A stretch of DNA of 64,000 nt, taken from contig BSBM01000779.1 in the NCBI GenBank assembly GCA_027924585.1, forward strand, positions 15,234,001 to 15,298,000, given 5' to 3'. The stretch comes from Larix kaempferi. Lineage: Eukaryota; Streptophyta; Pinopsida; Pinales; Pinaceae. Shown here one piece after another: positions 24,101 through 35,206 of this stretch. Position 1 is the stretch's first letter. Each line of letters opens with the position of its first letter. Made by a program: the position numbers and the translations under genes. Below the pieces are notes generated by a model, which made no database searches, was not told the DNA's origin, and worked only from the letters and a program-made list of their open reading frames with translations.

Positions 24101-25690
24101 GGGTTGAGTTCATGCAAAATTTTACCTTCGTGATAAAGCACATAAGTGGGCAATCAAATCGAGTAGTTGATGCCTTAAGTAGGAGACAATTGGTTGTGCA
24201 AGAAAATCAGATCCAAGTCTTGGGATTTGAGCACTTAAGAGGTTTGTATGAGACTGACATTGATTTTCAGGATGCATACAGAGTTTGTAAGAATCCCATG
24301 GAAGTGGACAGAGAGCCAAGAATGGAGTACATGTTGCAAGATGGTTTACTCTTTAAAAACAATAAACTTTGTATTCCCAAATGTTCCATGAGAGAGAATC
24401 TGATACAGGAGAAACATAATGGAGGGATGGCAGGTCACTTTGGAAGTGATAAAACCTTTGGATAGTTGAGCCATTTCTATTTTTGGCCAAAGATGAGGTC
24501 TAAAGTTGAGAAATTTGTGAGCAGATGTAGGATATGCCAGCATGCCAAGGGAAGAAGCCAAAACGCAGGCTTATACACACCATTGCCTATTCCAACTAGG
24601 CCTTGGGATTCTGTGAGTATGGATTTCATTTTGGGTTTGCCAAAAACTCAGAAGGGAAATGTTTCTATTTTTGTAGTGGTGGATAGATTTACTAAGATGG
24701 CGCATTTGATTCTATGTTATAAGACTAGCGATGCCACACATGTTGCTAAATTGTTTTTCAATGAAGTTGTGAAGCTACATGGGTTACCTAAGAGCATTGT
24801 ATCTGACAGAGATGTAAAGTTCACAGGTCATTTCTGGAGGACCTTGTGGAAGAAGTTGGGAACCAAGTTGAACTTTAGTTTAGCATATCATCCACAGTCT
24901 GATGGCCAGACTGAGGTGGTGAATAGAAGTCTGGGTACCATGTTGAGAAGTCTGATTGGAGAAAATCCAAAACAATGGGACAAGGTGCTATTTCAAGCAG
25001 AGTTTGCATATAATGACTCACCAAACCGAAGTACGGGAATGAGTCCATTCCAAATTCGATATGGAATGCATCCAAGAGGAGTGTGTAAACTTCGTGATTT
25101 GGGTCAAATGGAGAAGAGAAGTGCAGATGGAGAAGAGTTTGCAACAAGGATTAGTGAACTACAGGAGCAAGTCAAAGCAAGGTTGCAGCAGAGTAATAAT
25201 AGTTACAAAACCAAAGCAGATTCCAGGAGAGGACATAAAAACTATGAGGTAGGAGATTTGGGTTTAGCACATCTGAGGAAAGAGAGATTTCCAAAAAGAG
25301 AGTACAACAAGCTGAAAATGAAAAAGATTGGACCCTGCATAATACTCAGAAATTTTTCAGCCAATTTCTATGAGTTGGAGATGCCAACAAGGATTGGAAT
25401 CTCACCTATTTTTAATGTTGCGGACCTGTATACTTTTGTGGCTGATGATACGGGACAAATGGCTGAAGACAAGAATCCTATGGAAGATCCTCAGTGGATG
25501 AAGCAGATGCCTATGGCCCAGCCATCAGAAGCTGAGTCTATCTTGGATACTAGAGTGGCAAAGAGTACAAGACAGAGAGACTACTTGGAATATTTGATCA
25601 AATAGAAAGGACATCCAACATAAGATTCTACCTGGATGGATGATAAAGAATTGGAGACAAAGGGTTTCTCCATAGCTGATTTACTGAACA
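21161..25690 (+). pseudogene. Gypsy D gag-pol polyprotein, nearly intact
   Basis: Gag starts at ATG 21,161 (MAIRLGRERARGRG). A small deletion near 21,450-21,465 shifts the frame. The rest is one frame: gag knuckle CYKCNKLGHRSFEC (22,099-22,140); protease DSGSTDN (22,363); RT with YLDD (23,404-23,415); RNase H with CDASGVAIGAVL (about 23,850); integrase with CRICQHAK, MDFILGLP, SDRDVKF and QTEVVNR (24,520-24,930); and a chromodomain-like end. In-frame TAG stops lie at 22,192, 22,696, 23,239, 24,463 and 25,603. The first four stand where family sequence expects Gln (CAG). Catalytic motifs are otherwise present, so it is recently inactivated. Confidence 0.93.
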
Positions 25691-25718
25691 AGGGTTCATA
25701 ATTTTAACCTTGGGAGTC

Positions 25719-27069
25719 TAATGCAGGAGCATCGATGTTAAGCTAGCAATGTGATTGCGTGTTCACATGTTGTGGCTAGCAAGAGGACAAGTTGTCATGA
25801 AGTGGGAGAGAATCTGTTCATTAAGTATTTTGAATAATTGCAAATATGTAACCAAATAATATGTGTCAGTTTTTGACAAGGTAGAGCATAGTGGTGAGTT
25901 GATGCTCCCTACGTGGAGATCAAGCCAGTTAGCTAGTTTGTTGTAAAATGATAGTGACTCCTTTAGTGATGGAGGAGAGTCTGTTAGGAGTTTGTTGTTA
26001 CGATTCAGCCATTTAGTTTTTGGGAGGATATTTTCGAATGGATGAAAGGGGGAACTCAATAGGAGGTTAGGGGGTCAGTCAGCAGAAGTGAGAGTTCTGC
26101 GTAAGGAAGAGTCAGTGGGATATTTTCCTACACACCAGAGGAAAATACAACTGTATAGATGTTTTTTCTATCACTTAATGAAACTAGCCAGTTCTGTGTG
26201 TTAATGGTGTTACTGTGCATTTGAATGAGAAGTAAGCCTATGTTCTATCAGGTAGAGATGTGTGTGAATGTTAACCTGATGTTCGTGTGAATGAATCTTT
26301 GTCTTTGTGTTTGTATGAACAATAAGAACACCCAATTCCTTTGTAAACGGACCATTAATGCGTAGCAGAGATAGTTTTTGTCATCTTTAGTTTCTCATCA
26401 GATCCGGACGAAGACTGAGCTGGATTGATCGACTCTCTGATCAATTCACGAGAAAATCGCAGAGTCATAGTCGATTCAAACAACAGAGGTTGGACGACTC
26501 AGATCAAAGCTGAAAGGAAGATCGATGGTGGCGAAAGAATCGATCAAGTGGAAGTGCAGTGGAGTTAGTGTCTCTGTAAGCTGAGTTGAAGTGTTCCACA
26601 TTTATCGTAGATCAATGGCTGAGATCAGATCTGCAAAGGATTGACGGCTGAGACGGTGTTCCGCAGAAGAAAGAAGCACGGGCGTTAACGGTGAGAGTTG
26701 CGGAAACTACATCGCGGAAGAGTTTTGTGGAAAGTTCTTTCAGGAAAACATGAGAGGTGCACCCGCAATCCACAATCCGCAAGTTGCGGAAAGAAGTGTT
26801 GCGGAAGGGTCGTTGCGGGAAGGCGACTGCAGAAAGATTGTTGCGGGAGAACGCTGCAGTTGCGGAAGGGAGGTGTTCATGCAAGACTATTGCGGAAGGT
26901 CAATTCTGACTTTCAGAACGTTGCGGAAAGCCGAGTTTGAAGGTAAGTGCTGCAATTGAGAAGAACCTTGCTGGTTATTAGCTAAGGTTGGTGGTCCGAT
27001 TTCAAGGAATCACCGTATTTCCTGGAAAGGTGTGGGTTGGACGGGCTGTGGTCACTCCCACCTGCACCA
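25719..27069 (+). repeat. Gypsy D 3' LTR
   Basis: 1,351 bp; the start is TA instead of TG. It is preceded by the purine-rich tract ttgggag. It retains more CpG in its ttgcggaa repeats (26,698-26,935) than the 5' LTR. Confidence 0.92.
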
Positions 27070-27074
27070 TAATT

Positions 27075-27422
27075 CCAGTGATATCTTAATTGAATAGTTT
27101 CTAGACTTCCATTCCGGTCATGTTAATTAGGATGTCTCAGCCTTCATGTGGCTGGCTATTATTGGGCTCGATCTTCTACATCTGATTCAACAAAGTAAAA
27201 AATAATTTCAAGAAGTAACAAAATTATGTTAATAACAATCCTGCTTTCTCCTCTATGATGAGAGCATCCTTCTGTGTGCTTTGCTTATTCCAAAACTCAC
27301 ATCGATCTGAGACAATACGGATCTCCTCGTGTACTTTAGCAGTTCAATCTTGATCTCTGGACCAGTTCCACATAGTCCTCTGTATTCCACGTAATCTTGC
27401 TTGCTTTTATGCTACTCATGAA
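27075..27422 (-). other. LINE2 3' UTR, proximal part
   Basis: No coding motif; it follows the RNase H end of LINE2 ORF2 on the minus strand. It continues after Gypsy D at 19,694-19,771 up to the poly(A). Confidence 0.7.
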
Positions 27423-30400
27423 TTAAGGAATGAGATGATTCTTTTCTAAATCTTTATTGGTTTCTAATTGTTCTTGTTCAAGGTTGCAACCAATGTTGTC
27501 TAGCCTATCGGCTTCCTTATTAGATCCTCGTAAAATATGATAAATTTGAGCCTTGGAGAATTTTTGGAGAGTGCTGCGAATCCTATCGAGGATCCTATTT
27601 ATCGTGAGATTGCCAAATTTTTCCTTTGTGTTCAGTTTGTTAATCAATATTTGTGAATCTCCGAATATCTGAACTTCCTTATAACCTTTGCTCAAATCCA
27701 GATGTCAACCCTTTAAAAGCGCTAGAGCTTCTGCTTGATTGTTAGAGCAAATGCCTAAACCCCAGCTGAAATTAAGTTCATGATTTCCTCCAGGAGAATA
27801 AACCACCCCCCAGCTCCTACAACTCCAGGATTGTTTTTGGAGGCACCATCAAAGAATATCGTAGCTTTATCCTGAAATTTCCACCATATTTGAAATTCCT
27901 TGTCTGGCAATCTCAATGTCCATGCTGATTCAGTTTGCATTCTTTGTTTGATTTTCTCTCTTTTATTTATTACTATTCTTCCAATCCAATTCCTCTCAGT
28001 CGAATTTAGAGAGCTATCTAGCACTTTTTCCCAATTTCTTAATGTTTCTAGTAGATTGGCCTTCACCTTTACAACTACCTGGTCTGGAGTTTGGAGTTGA
28101 TTTTTGAAAATTCTGCTATTCTGAGATAACCAGAGTTTCCAGCAGATGTATTTTGGAATGGATAGCCAGATGTTTTTCCACATTGGATTTTTTGTAAATG
28201 AACTAGCATAACTACTTTGCCAAGAGGTAAAAAGCTCTAAAAGTGAATTTTTAGTAGGTATGGGCATTTCCAGCTTATGAAGGAAAATGGTCCAGACCGA
28301 AATCGTGAATGGGCATTCCAAGAAGAGGTGTTCCATATTTTCTTGGCTACTGCAGCAATGTGGGCATCTGTGCAGACCTTTGAATCCACGTTTTTCAATA
28401 TTTTCACCGATTAAAATTTTCTTATGCATCAGCAACCAAATGAAGAAGTTTATCTTTGGGAGGAAAAATGGATTCCAGATGATCTTCCATAGAGAAGGAG
28501 GATGCATAGGGATATGATTTGATTGTAACTCTTTGTAACCTTGGCTCACTATGTAGATTCATGAGGCCCCCCATCCCCATTTGTCTTTAGAATTCCTGTG
28601 GAGAGGGGCCAACCCATTGAGCTTTTAAATCAACAGTTTCTTCTGATTTATCATATTATCAGGAATTGTTGGCAGCGCCCAATCCAACCAATTCCCAATG
28701 TCATCCCATTGTGATATATCTCCCAAAGTAGAGATACCTTTAACTTTTAGCCAATCCTGAATCTCCGAGAGAGAATCATATCCATCCAATAGTTGGTTAT
28801 CCATAATTCTGTGCTTCCACAAGTTAGTTTTTGCCCCATTCCCAGGTATGCGATATGGTTTTTTTTTAAATTGTACTATTCTTGATCTGCATAAGTTCCA
28901 AATGGAGGTCCCTCGAAGGATATGTTCGATTTGGATATTGTAGATGGATCCACCTTTTAAGTATTTTTTCCATAGAAGTTTACTGACCGGATGGTCTCTA
29001 TTAGAGTAGAGTTTCCAAAGGATTTTTTCACCCAACGCTAGCTTAACCAGATGCGGATCTCTTATCTGGAGACCTCCTTCCTTCAATGGTTTTTTGACCA
29101 TGTCCTAGTTGAGTAAATGATATTTTTTTTGTTTCCTTTTCCTCCTTTCCAGAGGAATTATTTGATGAGACGTGATATTTGATCCGTTATAGCCTTGGGA
29201 GCCATAAGAATCGAGGAATGATAGATGGGTAGAGAAGATAGCACATATTTTATCAAAATAAGTTTCTCTGCATTATTGAGCCAATATTCCCCCCCCCCCC
29301 CCGACGTGGATTTTTTACTTCATCTTACTAATGACTTCATTCCAGATAGAGTTTTTTGGTTTTCCCAGAGTTAAAGGGAGCCCAATATATTTAATTTTAT
29401 CCTAATTTGTAGAACCCGAACCCCAGAAAGTGAGCTATTCTATGGATAGTATGCTGATCTACATTCCATTCGTAGAGAACACTTTTTCTACTATTGACCA
29501 GAGCTCCTGTGACCTGATAGTAACTCTGAATAATCTCTTTAAAGGCTTTAGCAATCTTTAGAGAGGATCCTCCCAGGAAAAGGGAATCATCATCAAAGAG
29601 TGCATGATTTAGGGAGGGTATACCATTAACCAATCTTATACCTGGAATCTTTCCTATGGCTCTAGCGGCTTTTAACTTTCTGCTCATTGAGTCCGCCATC
29701 AAAATGTAAAGGAATGGGGATAGGGGACACCCTTGGTGAATTCCTCTCATAGCCTGGAAAAAATTAGCCGGTCTTCCGTTAATTAAAGGAGCTATCCAAG
29801 GATTATTAATGCAAGCTTTCACCAAGTTTATGAAGCTTTTGCTGAAGCCGAATGTTGACAATACCTCGTATAGAAACGAATGTTTGACTCGATCAAAGGC
29901 GTTCGCCATGTCAAGTTTTATAATCATTCCTTTTTCTTTCCTGATTTTACTGGAATGCATTGCTTCCTGTACAATTATCAGGTTGTCGAAATCCTCCCTG
30001 GTTGGGAGAGATCAGATTGTTGAGCAAAGGTTTGATTATGTTAGCTAGAAGTTTAGAGATAATTTTTTAAGAGGCATTGCAAAGAGATATTGGTCTATAT
30101 CTTTCGAAGGAGTTAGGATTCCTTTCTTTGGGAATTAGAGCAAGAAATGTGGAATTAGTGTTTCCTCCCATCTTGGATTTTTTGTGAAAACCTCATATCA
30201 TGCGGAAGAGATCTGCTTTAATTATGGACCAGCATGCTCTGTAGAAGTGGATTGTAAACCCATCCGACCCCGGAGATTTATTTGGATCCATATTCCAAAT
30301 AACTTTGATAATCTCCTTTTCGGTAAATGGCTTCATGAGATTTTGATTGTTCACCGTGGAGATAGTATTTGGTATATGAGCGAGCAAGTTAGTTGAATTT

Positions 30401-31655
30401 TCCTCATCGTAGAAGTTGTCTTCCGTGTACAATGCTTGGAAGTGATCTTCAACTGCTATTTTTATTTTTTCCATTCCTTTTACCACTATACCATCATCAT
30501 TTTTTATCTCTGATATATGATTACGAAGTTGTCTAGATTTTGATTGGCGATGGAAGTAATTTGTATTACGGTCACCGGCCTTTAACCATAGGCTGCGGGA
30601 TTTCATTCTCCATTCCTCTTCCTCGAGATGGATAGTTCTGTATACTTTCGATTGGATCTCTTGTTCCTTTATCAGATATGAGAAGACTATGTCATGTTCT
30701 TCCATCTCCAACTGAAAGGAAATCAATTCCCGGACATTGTCCTTTTTGTGATCGGTGTGTCCCTTATTTGCTTTCTTGATCCATGATTTTAGAGCCTGTT
30801 TAGTGTTCTTTAACTTTTGTTCCCAGACATAGTTTGCAGATGCCAAAATGGGAATGTCCCAAGCTTTGCTGACAACCTATGTAAAACCATCTTGGTTGAT
30901 CCATAAAGGTTTAAACCTTAAGGGTATCGATCCAATATCTTCTTCATCACTTAGATGAAGAAGAATAGGCTTGCGATCAGAGGTTAGATTGGGTAAAATT
31001 TTAGATAGAATAATTTTCTTTTCAAGAAGGATCGAGGTTTGAATTAAGAAATAGTCTAGGCGCGCTGCAATGTGATGCATTCCCGCTCTTTTATTTGACC
31101 AAGTGTATTTCCCCCTCTTGGGCTTTATGTCCACTAGCTCCCATTGCTGCATCAGTTCTTCAACCTGTCGCACCATGGGATCTCTTCCATTATTGCCTCT
31201 TTCTTTTCCTTTGGATTCATTACTAGATTATAGTCCCCAACCAGAATGATATTATGTGATTTATAAATATCCAAAAAATCTGATAGGGTATCCCAACATT
31301 CTTTTTTTTTCAGCATGATTGACAGGAACATATAAATTAAATAGAGCAAAAGTTAACTTACTTTGTAAGTGTTTAGATTCGTGTAGATCCAGTGCTGGGT
31401 GGCAAAGGAACTTTCCAGCTTAAAATTATCTTCGGACCACAACGTGGCTAGCCCTCCAGAGGTTCCTCTGGCGCTGACAGCCTTTCCATTGTTTTTCTTC
31501 CATTCAAATCTACTCAAAGCTAGAATAGTTTCCTCTTCTATTTTGGTCTCTTGGAGCATGAGGATGTCTACTGCTTCGATTTTGAGGAGATCTTTTATCG
31601 CGTCTGCTTTCGAGGGGTTCCCCAGTCCTCTACAGTTCCAAGAGACCAAGTTCAT
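27423..31655 (-). pseudogene. LINE2 ORF2: endonuclease-RT-RNase H, broken
   Basis: Starts MNLVSWNCRGLGNP at 31,655, eight bases after the ORF1 stop. Endonuclease: LMLQETKI, VGDYNL (about 31,235) and TSDRKPILLHL (about 30,970). RT: NKSPGSDGF (about 30,265), KLDMANAFDRV, GIHQGCPLSPFL and FDDDS (about 29,585, for the usual FADDS). Zinc-binding segment: CPHC...HLFLEC (28,305-28,380). RNase H: FDGASKNNPGVVGAGG (about 27,840), FGDSQILINKL and RGSNKEADRL (27,490-27,530). Frameshifts and stops split it into about eight pieces. A run of 14 C lies at 29,289-29,302. It is more decayed than LINE1. Confidence 0.9.
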
Positions 31656-31765
31656 TACTTACTATTTGCTGGTGGCAGACCGCCTTTAGGGGTCCTGTAT
31701 CTGGTATTTCTCCCATAGGACATGTCCATGGTTCCCTGACTTCCTTGCATCTTGTGTTTTTCAGC

Positions 31766-32466
31766 TGTTAAATTTTCAGAATTTACTTCAATCTGATCTA
31801 GGATCTTAACTGAGAGAACAACATGTACATCAAATCTACAACATATCAATCATGGACACAATAATGCAAGCACACAAGAGACACAGAGTTTACTTGGGGA
31901 AAACCATAAAGGTGAAAAACCGCAATAACTTCCTCAGAGATAGATAGAGCAATGATACAACCAGAATACAAGAGATAGTCTTCTCCTAGCAGCAGAGCCT
32001 CCTCCTCACAAGTGCGCCACTTTCCGAATGAGAGAAGTGTGTGAATGAATGATCAAATAGAGATCTCCCGATCTCTATTTATACTTGTTCTGTCCTGCCC
32101 AATAAACTAATGTGGCCTACATGTCTAGCTTAACCCATGGTTAACTTAATCCGGGCCGAACCCACACTTGGTGGTCTAATAACCCTTTGACCCACATGGC
32201 CGACCCCCAATAGGGTGGTCTAATAACCCTTCGACCCACATGACTCATACAGGGCCGACCCCAATAAGGTGGTCTAATAACCCATCAAATATAAGCTACG
32301 ACACTTACAATATAAATGACGACACTTCCGTATAGAGGAATAATAACATCTCTATAGGAATACAAACACTTCCGTATAGAGGAATAATGCCATCTCTATA
32401 GGAGTACAAAATACATATATGAAATACATGGATGAAATACATTCCAAAGTTACATATACATCAACA
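31766..32466 (-). repeat. Copia C 3' LTR
   Basis: 701 bp, TG...CA, same length as the 5' LTR with scattered substitutions only. It includes the ctctatacggaag-type blocks and gggttattag repeats also found in solo LTR E. Confidence 0.94.
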
Positions 32467-32616
32467 CTCCCTCTTAACTAGGAAGGTATTTCTCGACATA
32501 GGTCTGCTAGCACAAGTCTTCTTCTCTGGATCATCATCAGCGAATCATCATCATTGTCACTGCTGCTGCTATCTCAATCAATCTCTGAATCTACTCGTCA
32601 TAGGAAGTTCTACAGA

Positions 32617-33234
32617 GCCAGTCCTTTTTCATACTGGATGTAGGCCCACCGCTTGCAGGTCTTCATCATCACTGGCCATACTGTGGAATCCTCAGGACTT
32701 ATTACGTGCGTCACAAAACCTTAAAAGAGTCCCTTGACCCTAAAGAGCATCTGAGGCCTTTTTCATCCTGTCCAGATCTCCAGGACTTATTACATGTGAC
32801 TGTCACAAAACCTTAAAAGAGTGTTCCAGGAACGTTTATGTGCATAGCACAACCGGCAAGAACTCTAAAGAGCATCCCAGGAACATTTATGTGCCTCAGC
32901 ACGACCGACAAGATCTCCAGGACTGATTACATGTGACCTCTGCTACAAACCCTTGAAAGAGCATCCTAGGACTCATTACGGGCACACATCCCAACCTATC
33001 AGATCTCCCAGGTCTTACATGTAGCATCCCACCACAAACCCTCGAAAGAGCATCCCAGGACTTATTACAGGCACACAACCCAACCTATCGGATCTCCTAG
33101 GTCTTACATGTGGTCCACTATCACAAACCCTCAAAAGAGCATCCCAGGCTATTACGGGTACACAACTCTGACCTATAGGATCTCCCAGGTCTTACATGTG
33201 ATACACAGTGCCAGTCCTTTTTCATACTGGATGT
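32617..33234. repeat. ~89-bp tandem array framed by identical 25-mers
   Basis: Units carry gatctcc-aggtcttacatgt and agagcatcccagga. The last three starts (33,000, 33,089 and 33,178) are 89 bp apart; earlier units are longer and more diverged. The framing copies at 32,617-32,641 and 33,210-33,234 are identical and can fold as CCAGT/ACTGG. Confidence 0.75.
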
Positions 33235-33283
33235 GACCTAGAACAATCTAGGATTTCCTTTGCACAACCTGTCCACGGCCACA

Positions 33284-33759
33284 GAGTATCATCCTGATAC
33301 TCTCCATACATCATCCTGATGTACACATGAACATCCTGATCATCATCACTGCAACACATCCTGCTGCATGTCATCTGGAGCAACATCCTGAAGCTCGTCA
33401 TCTATGATCATCCTAATCATACAATGCATCCAACTGATGCATACCAAGTATTTACCTGATACATATCATCATACATGATCCACCTGATCATACAGTGTAT
33501 CCACCTGATACAAATACAAATACATGATCCACCTGATCATACCCGATACATATCAACATACATGATCTACCTGATCATACAATGTATCCACCTGATACAA
33601 ATACAGATACATGGTTCAAGCATCCAACATGATGCATATACAAAATACATACAAATGATCCAACTGATCATATCATATCCAGCATCCAACATGATGCGTA
33701 TACAGAGCAGTAACTGGAGCATCGTCCTGATGCTCATCATCCATGATCCTCCTGATCAT
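33284..33759. repeat. Covarying mini-hairpin array in Copia C
   Basis: Thirteen perfect stem-loops share ATC at the loop's left and GAT at its right, with loops such as cacct, caact, atcct, gtcct or caacat. Positions and stems: 33,284-33,302 GAGTATC; 33,307-33,323 TACATC; 33,424-33,442 ATGCATC; 33,475-33,491 ATGATC; 33,496-33,512 TGTATC; 33,524-33,540 ATGATC; 33,562-33,578 ATGATC; 33,583-33,599 TGTATC; 33,620-33,635 GCATC; 33,655-33,671 ATGATC; 33,682-33,697 GCATC; 33,717-33,735 GAGCATC; 33,743-33,759 ATGATC. In each the second arm is the exact reverse complement. Confidence 0.85.
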
Positions 33760-33835
33760 CATAGCATCATCCTCTTCATATCATATCATCGTCCACGAAG
33801 CACAACCCAGATGCACATCATCCAGCACTTACACC

Positions 33836-34035
33836 ACCGACATGGGAGAACACATCTACCACCATTCGGAGAAGGCTCCAACCCTTACTTCTTCACCATG
33901 GGAGAAAACATCTACCACCATGTGAAAAATGGCTTCAACCCTTACATCTACACCATGGGAGAACACATCTACCACCATGTGAGAATGGCTCAGCAATTAC
34001 ATCACGACCATGGGAGAACACATCAACCATGTCAG
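33836..34035. repeat. ~65-bp tandem repeats near Copia C pol stop
   Basis: About four units built on catgggagaacacatctacc, followed by accatgtgaaaaatggct in the middle units. They lie directly beyond the stop codon of pol. Confidence 0.75.
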
Positions 34036-34069
34036 AAAAGCTCATGTGCATCTGCAACTTCCGGACTCA

Positions 34070-35206
34070 TCACTTCCCTTTGGAAGGAACCTCGATCTGA
34101 AGTGCACCAAGCCTCTCTCTGAAGTACTGAAACTGCACTCTGGCCAACGGCTTGGTCAATACATCTGCAACCTGCTCATCCGTCGCAACATACTCTGCTT
34201 CGACTGTACTCAGTGCTACGCAGGACTGCTTCCTGCTAAACCAAGAGATCACACCTGATCCCATACTGAAGCAGCACCCAGGAGTGCTCTTCTTATCTGC
34301 AACACTGCCTGCCCAATCTGAATCAACATAACCTTGTAGGTTAAACTTTTGATTCGCTTCATACTTGAGCCCATAATCAACTGTACTCTTTAGGTACCTC
34401 AGAATATGCTTTACAGCAACCAGGTGAACACTCCTCGGATCCGTCAGGAACTGGCTCAATGTGTTCACCGCAAAGAAAATATCTGGTCTCGTGTTCGTCA
34501 GGTACATCAAGGAACCAATCATCTGACGATACATCACGACATCAACCGGATTAGATGGAGCATCACACAGAAACTCCAGGTTCGTTGCCATAGGTGTGGC
34601 CATAGCCTTGCAGTCCATCATCCTGAACCTCTTCAGGATCTCTACCACATACTTCCCTTGACCAAGGAAGATCCCATCTGCACTCTGCCACACCTCCATA
34701 CCTAGGAAATAGTGCATCATTCCCAAGTCTTTCATATCGAACTCGACAACAAGCTTCCTCTTAGTATCTGCAATCAATCTGTCATCTCCTTTTACAAATA
34801 GGTCATCTACATACAGGAGTAGAATCACAGGATTCCCTTCCTCAACCTTGTAGTAAAGGTTGGAATCCGCTTTACTCTTGGTAAAGCCTAAACTAGATAG
34901 GAAACTGTCCATCCTACCATACCAAGTTCTGGGAGCTTGCTTCAATCCATACAAGGCTTTCTTCAATCTGCATACATATGACTCCCTGTCATGTATTTCA
35001 AAACCGAGTGGCTTCTCCACATACACTTCTTCTTCAACTACATCATTCAAGAAGGCTGTCTTGAAATCCATCTGGTGTATTTTCCACTTCATCACTGCAG
35101 CCAGAGTAAGTACTGATCTAATGGAAGTGTATTTGGCTACAGGAGCAAAAGTCTCTATGCTACCACCTGCAGCATGCTTGATCTTGTAGATCCTCTTGGA
35201 AGTCAC
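34070..35206 (-). pseudogene. Copia C RT and RNase H with internal deletion
   Basis: 379 codons open. RT: KIHQMDFKTAFLNDVVEEE, KALYGLKQAPRTWY, YVDDLFVKGDD, KDLGMMHYFLGMEVW and RPDIFFAVNTLSQF. RNase H: YVDSDWAGSVADKKSTPG and LSTVEAEYVA. AEYVA then runs straight into TDEQVADVLTKPL, which is normally about 80 residues downstream. An in-frame deletion has therefore removed the segment with the CDNQSCIKL and KHIE blocks. The two edges would share YVA, suggesting a microhomology deletion. The 5' end of RT and all upstream domains are lost or decayed. Confidence 0.9.

Larger units (their letters stand above)
19772..27069 (+). mobile_element. Gypsy D: chromovirus-type Ty3/gypsy retrotransposon
   Basis: Two LTRs (19,772-21,114 and 25,719-27,069) flank a gag-pol in the order gag, protease, RT, RNase H, integrase. 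A perfect 5-bp duplication taatt lies outside (19,767-19,771 and 27,070-27,074). An iMet primer site is at 21,119-21,130. A chromodomain-like tail follows the integrase (ILDTRVAKSTRQRDYLEYLIK), which places it with chromoviruses. It sits in the 3' UTR of LINE2 and is among the best preserved elements here. Confidence 0.94.
32467..34069 (-). other. Copia C 3' untranslated region with three repeat arrays
   Basis: 1.6 kb between the pol stop and the 3' LTR, very long for a Copia element. It is made of an ~89-bp tandem array (32,690-33,206) between two identical 25-mers, a run of mini-hairpins (33,284-33,759) and about four ~65-bp units (33,836-34,035). An open frame at 33,475-34,122 on the plus strand crosses the last two, but it is antisense and repeat-derived. 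Confidence 0.75.

Noticed and set aside
29289-29302. Run of 14 C as a functional signal
   Set aside because: A simple homopolymer inside decayed LINE2 ORF2; slippage or sequencing error is the simplest explanation.
33284-33759. CRISPR-like reading of the repeats and spacers
   Set aside because: Units are 15-19 bp with palindromic pairs, no constant repeat or spacer length, no cas genes, and the context is a plant retrotransposon.
33475-34122. 215-codon open frame on the plus strand
   Set aside because: It is antisense to Copia C and made of the hairpin and ~65-bp repeats. It stays open because the repeats lack stops in that frame.
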